This document shows, in pieces, positions 10,807 to 20,662 of a stretch of DNA of 45,000 nt (positions are counted from its first letter, which is position 1; each line of letters begins with the position of its first letter). Source of the stretch: Conus ventricosus (Eukaryota; Mollusca; Gastropoda; Neogastropoda; Conidae); assembly GCA_018398815.1 (NCBI GenBank), contig CM031601.1, positions 13,331,074 to 13,376,073 on the forward strand. Reading direction: 5' to 3'. The notes beneath the pieces were generated by a model. It saw only the letters and a program-made list of their open reading frames with translations. It was not told the origin of the DNA and did no database searches. The translations under genes and the position numbers were made by a program.

Positions 10807-11981
10807 TTGACACTTGACATTTTATTGTCATTACCAAAAGGTCTTTGACAAGGGGGATAACAGGGCAATAACACATTCCTCTTTTCATTGCAAACAATGT
10901 AACCCAGTTATTGGCAATGATCAATCAAATCAAAACAAGCAAAACATGTAGAAAAAGTAGAAAAGAGTAAACACGAGAACTCCTTTCTCATTACAACAAC
11001 AACAACAACAACACATATACAAAAAGGGAAAATATAATGAAATAGATTAATTCGACCATTCACTCAGTCACTCCATGACTATATTACTGAACTCCTCCAC
11101 CTGTTTAAATTGATATTTTCCGGGATTAGGTACTGTTTTCAATCCATTATCATTGTAAATGCTTCTGTCTGATCTTCATTGCTTCTGCAACTGAATCTAG
11201 CAACTGATTTTATTACACCATCGTCATCAGAATGATAACAAGGAAGCAACATCTTGCCTTTCAAAAACATCCAAAGTGGAAAATGAACATTTTACACGCA
11301 CTTCATTATAATGCAATACATTGAAATAAAAAGTGTTTTTCATTGTCGGTAGTGAATCCACATAAAGGGCATGGTAATTCTGTGGATGTTTCCAGACTCG
11401 AACCATCTTTTATTCGCATTGAAACCTAATGTGCGTAGACCTAAATCTTGCGTAATTAATTCTATGCCATTTATCAGTGATAACATGAAGAAACTTTTCT
11501 GTATGGAATATATTCTTAAAAGAGAAGAACCAACGATACTTTTCTTTGCTTTCCATACTTGAATGCCAATTCTGTTTAAAAGAGCAGATGAGCCTATCCT
11601 TAAATTCTGTAATAAATTGCTGTTCATTACCCACTCCTTGGGTCATCCACACTATGCCAAAACCCTGTTCTGATAACACTTTCTTTACATTATTAGCCCA
11701 GTTATTTCTGCCTCTTTCCATTTGTAATAGCATCATGTCATAAGCCTGTCTGCACAAACGTGACTGTGGAAGCTTCAATATTTTCAACCAATACCTACAC
11801 ATTTCACAAAAGATCTGATGTAAAGAGGGTACCTGCCATCTCTCCATATAAAAGAGTGTTTGACGAATGGATTGGCACCTGAAGAAAACGCTTCATAGCA
11901 TACGTGTGTACTTTTTCAATCTGAATTTTCTTCTAACCCCCAAATTTCAGCTCCATAGGTAAGTAAAGGTTCTATCTGTGC

Positions 11982-11984
<3 letters not shown>
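10804..11984 (-). mobile_element. Decayed non-LTR retrotransposon (LINE) 3' fragment
   Basis: Read on the minus strand, the sequence encodes in several broken frames the region after a LINE reverse transcriptase. First comes LLTYGAEIWG (about 11,946-11,975), then an NTLLYGE-like stretch, then a long alpha-helical segment, then FRSTH and a C-x2-C-x8-H-x4-C knuckle at 11,318-11,371. A non-coding 3' part follows and ends at a doubled TGTCAAG tail beside a GA/CT microsatellite. The order matches the C-terminal region of LINE polyproteins. It is 5'-truncated, lacks endonuclease and RT catalytic motifs, and has at least three frameshifts. The clade was not determined. Confidence 0.75.
11318..11984 (-). 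pseudogene. LINE ORF2 C-terminal pseudogene
   Basis: The longest uninterrupted piece (11,410-11,847, minus) carries the helical segment WANNVKKVLSEQGFGIVWM and SFKNIFHTEKFLHVITDKWH, ending in YARFRSTH. The zinc-knuckle residues CPLC, H and C lie in a different frame just downstream, so a frameshift separates them. Upstream, LLTYGAEIWG is again in another frame. Such CCHC knuckles at LINE C-termini are thought to help bind the template RNA. The copy cannot make the full protein. Confidence 0.72.
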
Positions 11985-12028
<44 letters not shown>

Positions 12029-12050
12029 GAGAGAGAGAGAGAGAGAGAGG
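11985..12050. repeat. Microsatellite (GA)n
   Basis: GA array broken once by AAAAAGG. It marks the 5' edge of the truncated LINE fragment. Confidence 0.93.
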
Positions 12051-12434
12051 GGAGCAGCTTATCTACATGTCGCTTTCACCCCGCTTTACAGGTCCTGATA
12101 TGAGAACCACTTGCCGTTATTAGCCTTTGGGATGATGAAGCATTAATCTCACCGTCTACATGTACGTTGCAGCCTTTTCACCCCCACCCCCACCCCCACC
12201 CCACCCCCTGTTTGTACATAAGTTTATCCTGGCTATTAGGACGTTGATCTCACCATTTATCCCTTGCCTATAAACTGGCGATGGTTTAATGATTGAGTGC
12301 AAACACACTTCCACATGTCAGAAGTTCCCTTTGAGATACCCCATTGTCGTTCCAAGCCCTCAATCTTTGTTACGGGTGATTCTCGGAGGTTCGTTCCAAG
12401 CCCTTAAAAACAATTAACTGGAGAGGGCCCCTTT
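12051..12434. other. Unassigned sequence with (CCCCAC)n
   Basis: A short CCCCAC tandem repeat lies at about 12,180-12,208. Otherwise nothing was recognised up to the hAT-like element. Confidence 0.5.
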
Positions 12435-12650
12435 GAAAGGCAGGGATGAAAACTCCTCCGCCGTTTCCGCCGTCTCCGCCGTTATTTTTTCGCATCTCCG
12501 CCGAAAGAAAAAGTCTCCGCCGAAAAATTATTCGAAGAATGATGCTCAGAAACGATCTCAACTTGTCTGCACAGCGAATTTCTTCTCTGTCGGTAATGTT
12601 CTCAAACGGCGTAGTTCTCTTTCTGTTTCCTTCCAGTATCATTTATCATC

Positions 12651-13004
12651 ATGGCGTCGATTCACAGTGAGAGTTTGCCGCTAGTGAGTGCAAACAAAAC
12701 AAAAAAAAAGAAAAGAAAGAAGTATGTGAACCACTAGAAGACCGAGTGGCAGCAGAAGGACGTGTGTGACCGCGGAGTCGCGGATGCAATAAGAAAACAT
12801 GACAAAGACGGCGAATTTGAAGTGTTTTGCGAGCCTTGCCAAAAACGTGTCTACTTTGGTAGTCGTGGCTTTGTGGCAATCAGAGATCACGTCGAGCGTC
12901 CCAGTCACCAACAGAAAATGTGTGTGTTTCTCACACCATTACGGCATGTTTTCAGATCATTGGGTATGCAACAATCTACGTTTAGATCTAATTTCCAAAG
13001 ATAG
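12651..13004 (+). pseudogene. hAT-like transposase N-terminal exon, disrupted
   Basis: Starting at ATG 12,651, the frame encodes MASIHSESLPLVSANK and then a lysine/arginine-rich stretch that could act as a nuclear localisation signal. An in-frame TAG follows at 12,735-12,737. The same frame continues past the stop and contains a C-x2-C-x16-H-x5-H zinc finger (12,828-12,908), including FCEPCQKRV and RDHVERPSHQ. N-terminal zinc fingers of this BED type are typical of hAT transposases, where they bind the element ends. The catalytic RNase-H-like domain and the hAT C-terminal dimerisation domain are absent. Where the exon ends is unclear; the residues after the finger may be intron. Confidence 0.6.
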
Positions 13005-13082
13005 TTTGACTCCTACTCTAAGTAAGCCTACTTCCACTCGTAGAGTCTTCAAAGCAAGGGAAAAACGTCAAAGTGACGAAAG

Positions 13083-13363
13083 AATATAAAAGAACAAATG
13101 ACATCAAAATAAACTGATGTCACAACAGTATTGTGTAACACTTTTCCCCTGGTATAATGCAAACGTTTGCTACATTTGTTAGGTGTCTGCTAACAGCCCC
13201 CCTATGAAATCCTTTTCCAACAGCCCACTCCCCCCACTACCTATATACTTTCTCTACTCCTCCTCCTTCTCCCCCAACCCCCACCCTCACCCCACAACAC
13301 GCATACCCCACACACTTCGCCCCCTCACCCCCACCCCACCTCACACACACACACACAAACAAA

Positions 13364-13394
<31 letters not shown>

Positions 13395-13534
13395 ATCAAC
13401 CCCCCCACACACACACAACTTGTCAAGAGGGGGGGGGGGGGGGATATGATTAGTTGTAAGAGGGAAGTTGGGGGCGGGGGGGTGTACTGTTGTGACATCA
13501 GTTTGTTTTTATGTCATTTGTCTTTTATGTTCTT
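13083..13534. repeat. Nested inverted repeat, about 49-bp arms
   Basis: The segment 13,083-13,131 is nearly the reverse complement of 13,486-13,534; both read ACTGTTGTGACATCAGTTT in opposite orientations. The arms differ by a few substitutions and one missing base. The loop of about 355 bp is C- and CA-rich. It sits wholly inside the hAT-like element and was probably inserted or duplicated there after it. Confidence 0.8.
13338..13444. repeat. Microsatellite and homopolymer cluster (CA)n/C/G
   Basis: CA repeats alternate with C-runs, followed by a G-run at about 13,429-13,443. The proline/threonine/histidine-rich frame here is a low-complexity artefact. Confidence 0.9.
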
Positions 13535-13553
13535 TTTTTGTGTTTAGTGTTTC

Positions 13554-13578
13554 CTGACGAAGGGTCTAAGGCCCAAAA
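13554..13578 (+). ncRNA. Degenerate hammerhead-ribozyme-like core
   Basis: CTGACGA (13,554-13,560) is followed by a perfect five-pair stem GGGTC/GGCCC with a TAA loop, and then AAAA (13,575-13,578). A hammerhead core is CUGANGA, stem II, GAAA, so the layout matches apart from the first G of GAAA, which is A here and should impair cleavage. Penelope-like retroelements are known to carry hammerheads of this kind in their terminal repeats. Stems I and III were not established. This is probably a fossil of such an element, next to the right arm of the inverted repeat. Confidence 0.4.
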
Positions 13579-13933
13579 GCTTCAGTTTTTTTTTTTTAAG
13601 GACTTCAAAGTAATCATTTTTCATATTGTGTTTATTGAAGTCCAGCAGTCGTTTTCATACATCTGATTTACTTAGTTTTATTTCCCACTCTGATTTACTT
13701 ATCTACAGGCCTTATTCTTTATGTCCTGAAAGCACTGTTTGTCAAATTTTCTTTAGCTAGAGTTCTGAGGATTCATCATACTAAATGTTTGTCTCAATTG
13801 ACATAGTTTCTTTCCACATCAGTCTCGGTCTTCATGGTGTTGAAAGCTGGTCTATAGAATGAGTTGTTTAGAAGCAAGAAAGTGATTTCTAAAGATTTTT
13901 ATGCCATATTTAATACAAAATATGCTTAAGCTT
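13579..13933. other. Unassigned AT-rich interior of hAT-like element
   Basis: AT-rich sequence without open frames or recognisable motifs, between the hammerhead-like core and the GC hairpin. It may be non-coding transposon sequence or a remnant of the nested element. Confidence 0.45.
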
Positions 13934-13952
13934 CAGGGGGCGCCGCCCCCTG
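13934..13952. repeat. Subterminal GC-rich hairpin
   Basis: CAGGGGGC and GCCCCCTG pair around a 3-base GCC loop, about 90 bp inside the right end of the hAT-like element. GC-rich subterminal hairpins are common in hAT-derived short elements. Confidence 0.75.
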
Positions 13953-14107
13953 ACCCCCGCTGGGCTGTTGCCATGTACCCCACTGGGGGCCCATGGTGAA
14001 CCCCCAGATCCCGCCAATCTCCTCTTTTTTTTAAAAAACTGTTTTCATCCCTGGAAAGGGTAGGGGTTTGGGGGTTAGTCAATACTACTACTGGAGCCGG
14101 TGGGAGT

Positions 14108-14146
14108 GCGTATGTGTGTGTGTGCGTGCGCGCGCTCGTGTGTGTG

Positions 14147-14181
<35 letters not shown>

Positions 14182-14280
14182 GTGTGTGTGTGTGTGTGTG
14201 TGTGTGTGTTGTGCGTGCGTGCGTGCGTGCGCGCGCGTGTGTGTGTGTGTTGTGTGTGCGTGCGTGCGTGCGCGCGCGTT
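14108..14280. repeat. Microsatellite (GT)n/(GC)n
   Basis: Alternating GT and GC blocks with TTGTG interruptions and repeated GTGCGTGCGTGCGTGCGCGCGCG segments in two places (about 14,212-14,238 and 14,258-14,279). It begins about 50 bp beyond the hAT-like element. Confidence 0.93.
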
Positions 14281-14454
14281 TTTTTGTTTGTCTGGCAAAA
14301 GACTCTTATCCTGATACTGGTCAATCTCTTTGGCAAACCGATGGTCGTTGGTCTACGGAGATACGTATTGACCTCTGATACTTACCTCTACTTTGAACAT
14401 GCTAATGATGGTTTTATAAAACTGGTCACCTCACCCACCACCACTCCCCACCCA

Positions 14455-14578
14455 TTCTCTGTCTCGCTTTCTGGGTCTGACTCTTTTTCTCGCGGTCTCT
14501 CTCTCGCTGTGTCTCAGTCTCTGTCTCTCTCTTTCTCTCTTCTTCTCCCCCTCTCTCTCTGTCTGTCACTCTCATTGA

Positions 14579-14652
<74 letters not shown>
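14455..14652. repeat. Microsatellite (CT)n, imperfect to perfect
   Basis: An imperfect CT/CTGT-rich left part grades into a clean (CT)n array at about 14,580-14,651. Confidence 0.93.
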
Positions 14653-14653
<1 letters not shown>

Positions 14654-14721
14654 AGTACATGATAATTTGTCCACTTCCATAAGGGACCAAGGCCTAACTG
14701 AATAAGCGATTCGTATTTAGA

Positions 14722-14732
14722 TTTCTCTCTCT

Positions 14733-14810
<78 letters not shown>

Positions 14811-14870
14811 GGTTCTTTCCCTCCCTCTTCCCTCTCCCTCTCATTCTCTCTCCTCCCCTGGATTTCCACA
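14722..14870. repeat. Microsatellite (CT)n
   Basis: Long (CT)n array with TCTTCTC breaks on the left and CCCTCT-type decay on the right. Confidence 0.93.
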
Positions 14871-15189
14871 CTTCCAGCCCACGTCAACTGCACGACGTGT
14901 TGCCAGGACCGGGGCATGGCATTATGATCATGAATGCAGGCTGAAAAGGAGCCGCGTGTGGTCGGTGCTGATAACATTCAGGGTTTGTGGTGGCACTTGG
15001 GTACATGAAAGAAAGACTGTGTCTGTATGTCGCCCTGGTGTTGCCTCTCTTCGTCTGCCACTGTTTCTCTTTTGTTGTCTGTATCAGTGTATGTATATGG
15101 CTGGCTGGCTGGCTGCCTGCCTGCCTCTCTCCACCCTCCCTCCCTCTCTCCCTGTCCTTGTTGTCTCCCCTCCCCCCTCCTCCTATCGC
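14871..15189. other. Unassigned sequence
   Basis: Mixed sequence becoming pyrimidine-rich from about 15,100, with a short (CTGG)(CTGC) run near 15,100-15,125. No gene recognised. Confidence 0.4.
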
Positions 15190-15196
15190 TCTCCCC

Positions 15197-15264
<68 letters not shown>
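15190..15264. repeat. Microsatellite (CT)n
   Basis: Uninterrupted (CT)n array within a larger pyrimidine-rich block. Confidence 0.95.
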
Positions 15265-15265
<1 letters not shown>

Positions 15266-15650
15266 ACTCGTGCCCCCCTACCTCATGTCTCCCCCGCCCC
15301 GCCCCTCTTTCTGTCTCTCCCCTTTCCTCCCATATATCGTCGTTCCTTGCTACGTCATGAGGGTTGTCCTTCTTCCTTTGGTCTGCTTTGTCTTGGGGAG
15401 TGGTGCTGAAGTGACGTTTGATACTTTGAATGGCTGACGTCTCGCCGCTATGTCAGTAAAGGGCTTGCTCGTCGATTTCTACGGCCCTTGGTCCCAGACT
15501 TGTCCCCAGGAGTCTCAGGGTGATTGGACGTTTATCTCGCGTACTGTTCCGAATTCTATAACACACACACGCGCGCACGCATAAACAGGCGCACTTGCGC
15601 ATACCGTGCGAACTCATGCATACGCGGATAAATACGTGTACGCTCTCTAT
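15265..15650. other. Unassigned sequence
   Basis: Pyrimidine-rich left part, then a mixed stretch with an ACACACACGCGCGCAC patch near 15,560-15,580. No coding signal seen. Confidence 0.4.
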
Positions 15651-15758
15651 CAGTCTGTATGTCTGTCTCCCCTCTCTCTGTCTGTCTCTGTCTCTCTCGC
15701 TCGCTCGCTCGCTCGCTCGCTCGCTTGCTCGCTCGATCCCGCGCGCGCGCGCACACAC
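15651..15758. repeat. Microsatellites (CTGT)n, (CTCG)n, (GC)n
   Basis: CTGT/CTCT blocks pass into about nine CTCG tetramers (about 15,697-15,735) and then a GC/CA dinucleotide run. Confidence 0.93.
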
Positions 15759-15814
15759 GTTTTCTGCATTCATCTTTTCGTGTTTATTCATCGATCTGTC
15801 TGCTTGTGTGTATG

Positions 15815-15816
<2 letters not shown>

Positions 15817-15891
<75 letters not shown>

Positions 15892-15918
15892 TATATATAT
15901 ATATATATATATGTATAT
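15817..15918. repeat. Microsatellite (CT)n(TA)n
   Basis: (CT)n at about 15,818-15,878 joined directly to a (TA)n array with small interruptions. Confidence 0.95.
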
Positions 15919-16589
15919 ATTATATTCATTATTTTCCTTTTTTTTTTTTTAAAGAATGTCCGTATGTTTATCCCGTCTTCCTATATACCTCACTCTCTCT
16001 CTCACTCTCTCTCTCTCACTCACTCTCTTTGTCTCTGTCTCTCTCTCTCTTTGTACCCCCACCGCCACCTCCTGTCCCCTCCCACCCCACCACCCTCTTC
16101 CTCGCTTGGTCGGTTGGGCTAGAATATAACTGAAAGTAAATCCGCCCCCCCCCCCCCCTTTGTTCCTCCTCCTCTTCTCTCTCTCTCTGAAACACCTCTT
16201 TTCACTCATTTTTCTCAGTGGCCTCTCCCCTCCCACCTTCTTTCACGCCCTCCTGTCCTCTTCCTCATTCCCGTTCTATCTCCTTCTCCTCCCATCTCCA
16301 TTCCTGGCAGAATGTGATGGAGAGGGGCTTTTGTCTCGAAGTAAGGAGTGGTAAAGCCTATTGAAACGATGCGTTGCAAGGAGTTGTTTCCCATGTGTCG
16401 ACAGGGTCGCTGCCCCGCCATCTTGGCTGTCAGCATCGCTTGTGGATGGGGCGTTTCCCCAAATTAGAAGGAAGGCTTGTAATTGCCTGAGCTTGGAAAG
16501 CATCATTTTCATTTCTCCTTATTTTCATCATTTTCCCAGTCTCTAACCGGCTGTGTTTGCTTGTTGGTTTTCTTCTTCGAATTCCTTCT
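15919..16589. other. Unassigned pyrimidine-rich sequence
   Basis: It includes TCTC/CACT-rich patches (15,990-16,060), a C-run near 16,145-16,159 and pyrimidine-rich sequence to about 16,310. The stretch 16,310-16,500 is more balanced but shows no recognisable gene. Confidence 0.45.
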
Positions 16590-16850
16590 TTCTTTTCTTC
16601 CTGTCCATTCCGTCTGTTTCTGTCCTGTTTCCTTTTTTTTCCTTCCCTTTCTTCTTTCTTCTATTCTGTCTTTCTTTTCAGTTTACGGCGGTTCCGAAGA
16701 AATGTGTGGAAATGCCGGGCACGCTCCCGCGTGGTCTGCCTGTGTGCAAAGCTGGCAACGGTTGTGTCCTGACCTGTTGAATAATGCATGAGGCGTCTGG
16801 CGGAAAACCAAGGGAGCTACTTTCGCTCCGTCTCTGAACGTCTCCACCAG
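16590..16850 (+). repeat. Diverged interspersed repeat, copy 1
   Basis: After a TTTCTTTC-rich lead-in, 16,684-16,810 aligns by eye to 17,664-17,790. Shared landmarks are CCGAAGAAATGTGTGGAAAT-like sequence and, about 80 bp later, TGTCCTGACCTGTTGAATAA-like sequence followed by ATGCA and GTCTGG. The partner is about 980 bp downstream. No coding frame is shared between the copies, so this is treated as an old duplication or repeat family. Confidence 0.6.
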
Positions 16851-17514
16851 CGGAAACGTTTAGTTCAGACTTTGCTGCGGTGTTTTTTTTTAATCGTCTT
16901 CTTGCTTTTTCTTTATCTTGTCTTTGTTTGTTTATTTCTTTTTTCTTTCTTACTTTTTTAATGCTCGGTTTGTTGTTTTTTTTCTTTGCTTCCCTCTGGG
17001 ATTTCCCTTTTCATGTATTTTCTTTCTTTCTTTCGTCTCCTCTTTCCATTGTCCTTGTCAGCTTAATCCCGCTCCGTCTTTCTTTCTTTATTCCATCCTT
17101 TCCTGCTTTCTTTCAGCCCACGTGGGAATGCTAGGAGCTGGTGGGAATTGTATCCCGACCTTCGCAAAATGTGTGCGGGAACTTTCCCCTTTTTATCACT
17201 CTGTCTCTGCCCTCGTTTTACTGTCATTTCTCTGCGTCTGTCTTCCTCCGTCCCCCATAATTATTACTCTCTGTCCTCTTTGTACCGTCATTTGTCCACG
17301 CCTGCCTCCCCCCCCCCCCCCCCCCCCCACTCCCCTTTATTGTTTGTGTGTGTGTTTTTTCTTCTGTGCAATCGTGTTTGGTCTAAAAAGTCTCCCCTCC
17401 CCCCCCCCCTTTTTTTTTTTTTGTCAGACGCAGTTTGATTTTTTTCCCTGGGACAACAGGACCTAGGCATGCGCGCGCGCGTGTGTGTATGTGTGTTGAT
17501 AGAAAAGCTGTGAA

Positions 17515-17524
<10 letters not shown>
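16851..17524. other. Unassigned T/C-rich sequence
   Basis: TTTC-rich sequence with C-runs near 17,308-17,330 and 17,400-17,409 and T-runs. Phenylalanine/leucine-rich frames come from the TTTC bias. A short segment at 17,115-17,155 weakly resembles the flanking repeat copies. Confidence 0.45.

Positions 17525-17580
<56 letters not shown>
17525..17580. repeat. Microsatellite (CT)n
   Basis: Perfect (CT)n array of about 28 units. Confidence 0.95.
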
Positions 17581-17639
17581 ACCCAATGACGCTGCGCCTT
17601 GACAATGTCGTCATGGTTTTGAGCAGAAAGGAAAAGATT

Positions 17640-17810
17640 TCTTCCTCTTTCATTTCAATCAACGGAGGCTCCAAAGAAGTGTGTGTGAATGCGGGGCAGG
17701 CCTGCACGTGCCAGTCTATTGCTCGGCCCGCTTAGGCCGGGACAGTGTCCGGACCTGTTAAATTATGCAGGGGCTGTCTGGAGGGGGACCCTGGCAGGGC
17801 CTTTCACTCT
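17640..17810 (+). repeat. Diverged interspersed repeat, copy 2
   Basis: Partner of the copy at 16,590-16,850. It shares the TTTC-rich lead-in, the AAGAA(A/G)TGTGTG segment, the TGTCC(T/G)GACCTGTT segment and the following ATGCA and GTCTGG. Differences are spread evenly, so the duplication is old. Confidence 0.6.
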
Positions 17811-17932
17811 TTTTTCTGACCAGCTGCTGCTGTAGAGACGTGTTTCAGAATGGGTCTTAGTTTTGTAGCTCTTTTATGATTTTCACATTTTTTTCTTTTT
17901 GTTTTGTTCGGCTTATTTCTGTAAATATATTT

Positions 17933-18246
<314 letters not shown>

Positions 18247-18248
<2 letters not shown>

Positions 18249-18571
18249 AGAAAAAGAAAGCATACAGAACAATGCAATCATTCATAACGTCGCAACTGGA
18301 TACAGTTTATTTGTTCTAGAAATGATTTTGTTGTTGTTGCTGTGACTGATTTTTTTCTTTCTTTCTGTCTTTGTTGTTGTTTAACCTCTCTCATCGCCTG
18401 TGTTGTTACTTTCTCTACCCCCTGTCCATCAGTTCTGGATTTCTTTTCTCTTTTTTGTTTCATTTTTTCTCTCCCCCCCCCCTCCCCCTCCCCCCTCCCG
18501 TTTTGTTCTGTTCTGATCTCTCTCTCTCTCTCTTTATGTTTGTCTTAACGTGTAAGTTATAAAGTCAGAAG

Positions 18572-18572
<1 letters not shown>
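18247..18572. other. Unassigned T/C-rich sequence
   Basis: Pyrimidine-biased sequence with a C-run near 18,473-18,482. No gene recognised. Confidence 0.45.

Positions 18573-18605
<33 letters not shown>
18573..18605. repeat. Microsatellite (GT)n
   Basis: Perfect (GT)n array. Confidence 0.95.
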
Positions 18606-18609
<4 letters not shown>

Positions 18610-18906
18610 CTTTTATCACTTCTTCTTTTTCGTCTTCATCGTCTTCCTATGACTGTTGGTATTTTTGTTTTTCTCTTCGTCTTCTTGTTGTTTTTTGTTG
18701 TTGATATTATTATTAATATCATCATTATTGACATTATCCTTATTATCATTATCATTTTTATTATAATGATTATTCTTATTCTTATTGTTATTATTTCTTT
18801 ATTCTCGTGGTTGTTACTGTGTTTTAGGAGAACGTAGCAGAATAGGTCAGACTGGAAGACAAGGTATTACCTTAATCTTTTTCATCTAGTGATCAAGTTT
18901 TTTTTA
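18606..18906. repeat. AT-rich degenerate ATT/TTC microsatellite
   Basis: 18,700-18,800 is made almost wholly of ATT, ATC and TTATT trinucleotide-like steps. The isoleucine-rich frame is its translation. Confidence 0.7.
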
Positions 18907-18990
18907 GTGTGTGTGTGTGTGCGTGCGTGCGTGCGTGGGTGCGTGCGTGAGTGAATGAGTGCGTGCGCGCGTTTGTGTGCGTGCACGTCA
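18907..18990. repeat. Microsatellite (GT)n/(GCGT)n
   Basis: GT array followed by repeated GCGT, GGGT and GAGT tetramers. Confidence 0.9.
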
Positions 18991-19159
18991 AAGCGTGCGT
19001 AATCATTGTTCTTTTGGGTTTGATTTTTCCATACCATTATACCGTTTACACATCTCTCTCCCTCCTTTCTTAACGCCCACACACCCTGTCCTCCTCTTCC
19101 CCCTCCCCCTTAACACCCCCCCCCCCCACTCTTGCTTAACATCCACTCACCCCACCTTC

Positions 19160-19207
19160 TGTCTCTGTCTGTCTGTCTGATTGTCTGTCTCTGTCTCTGT
19201 CTGTCTG

Positions 19208-19251
<44 letters not shown>

Positions 19252-19252
19252 C
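19160..19252. repeat. Microsatellite (CTGT)n(CT)n
   Basis: CTGT/CTCTGT repeats pass into a (CT)n array with one TCCTC break. Confidence 0.9.
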
Positions 19253-19859
19253 TCACCTTCTCTCCCCCCCACCCCCCACCCCCACTTGGCCTTGGCCTTG
19301 GCGTTAAGTTGTGTGTTTGCTGGTCACTAATCTGGAGACCAAAGGCTGCGCTACCAGCGAACGATCCTTTGCGATCGTCACAAGTCCCCACTTCAGCCTG
19401 TCAGACGATCCGACAAGTCTCTAGCCGTCCCCCTTACCTGGCTGGCCAGGCAAAGCTCGCCTTGTGACGACATCACACACACACACTTCAGCCTGCAATA
19501 CGTTTCTTCTTCCCCCCCCCCCCCCCCCCATACGGAACACTGCTCTCCCTTCTTCTTCCTCCTCCCCCCACCCCCACCCCTCACCCTCACACGGATCTTT
19601 CCGCCTAAAGCGCTTTGTGATACGGAACACTACGTTCTGTTGTAGTTCCTTTCAGCGTCAGTTTCAGTGTTGTAGCCCAGCCGGAAATAGGGAGCCCTTT
19701 CACAGTGGGTCAGCTGTTCAGCTGGCAGTGTTCCACCTGTCCAACAGGGCACTGCTTTTCCCTTTCACAGTGGGTCAGCCGTTCACCTGGCAGCGCCTTT
19801 TCTTTTTTTCTTTTTTTTTGTCTTGTAATATGGAGTACTGCTGTCCCTGTTTTATTCCA
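19253..19859. other. Unassigned sequence with a short duplication
   Basis: It contains C-runs (19,514-19,529) and a two-copy duplication: CCCTTTCACAGTGGGTCAGC begins near 19,693 and again near 19,759. No gene recognised. Confidence 0.5.
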
Positions 19860-19908
19860 TGTTTTGCATCATTAAGTGTGCAGTCTTTTCTCAGTTTCAT
19901 AGTTTCCC

Positions 19909-20212
19909 AGTGTTGGCTGTGTTCTGTTTCACAGCCTCGCAGGTTGTGCTCAATTCGCTGTGTCAGTGTTCTGTTTCACAGCCTCGCAGGTTGTGCTCAA
20001 TTCGCTGTGTCAGTGTTCTGTTTCACAGCCTCGCAGGTTGTGCTTTATTCGCTGTGTCAGTGTTCTGTTTCACAGCCTCGCAGGTTGTGCTTTATTCGCT
20101 GTGTCAGTGTTCTGTTTCACAGCCTCGCAGGTTGTGTTCTATTCGCTGTGTCAGTGTTCTGTTTCACAGCCTCGCAGGTTGTGCTCAATTCGCTGTGTCA
20201 GTGTTCTGTGCT
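19909..20212. repeat. Minisatellite, 47-bp unit, about 6 copies
   Basis: The core CACAGCCTCGCAGGTTGTGC recurs every 47 bp (for example at 19,931 and 19,978), with CTCAATTCGC versus CTTTATTCGC variants. Confidence 0.95.
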
Positions 20213-20662
20213 CTTTGATACTCCTGCCATGTGTGTTCTGTGCTGTTTGATACTCCTGCCATGTGTGTTCTGTTCTGTTAGGTGCTCCTGCCATGTGTGT
20301 TCTGTTCTGTTAGGTACTCCTGCCATGTGTGTTCTGTTCTGTTAGGTACTCCTGCCATGTGTGTTCTGTGCTGTTTGGTACTCCTGCCATGTGTGTTCTG
20401 TGCTGTTTGAAACTCCTGCCATGTGTGTTCTGTGCTGTTTGAAACTCCTGCCATGTGTGTTCTGTGCTGTTTGAAACTCCTGCCATGTGTGTTCTGTGCT
20501 GTTTGAAACTCCTGCCATGTGTGTTCTGTGCTGTTTGAAACTCCTGCCATGTGTGTTCTGTGCTGTTTGAAACTCCTGCCATGTGTGTTCTGTGCTGTTT
20601 GAAACTCCTGCCATGTGTGTTCTGTGCTGTTTGAAACTCCTGCCATGTGTGTTCTGTTTTCC
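20207..20662. repeat. Minisatellite, 32-bp unit, about 14 copies
   Basis: The core AACTCCTGCCATGTGTGTTC repeats every 32 bp. Left copies carry GTTAGGTACTCC, right copies GTTTGAAACTCC, so variants are spatially ordered. The minus-strand frames repeat an EHTWQEFQTAQN pattern and are not genes. Confidence 0.96.

Larger units (their letters stand above)
12441..14053 (+). mobile_element. Defective hAT-like DNA transposon, about 1.6 kb
   Basis: The ends are a perfect 13-bp inverted repeat: CAGGGATGAAAAC at 12,441-12,453 and its reverse complement at 14,041-14,053. Immediately outside both ends is the direct repeat GAAAGG (12,435-12,440 and 14,054-14,059), a target-site duplication of 6 bp rather than the usual 8 bp of hAT elements. 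The left end has five CCGCCG motifs (12,455-12,522). The right end has a GC-rich hairpin (13,934-13,952). Inside lies a broken exon with a BED-like zinc finger but no catalytic or dimerisation domain, so the element is non-autonomous. hAT is favoured by CA...TG ends and the zinc finger; the 6-bp duplication is the weak point. Confidence 0.68.

Noticed and set aside
13183..13449. Proline/threonine-rich frame as a mucin-like gene
   Set aside because: Composed of CA repeats and C-runs inside the transposon interior.
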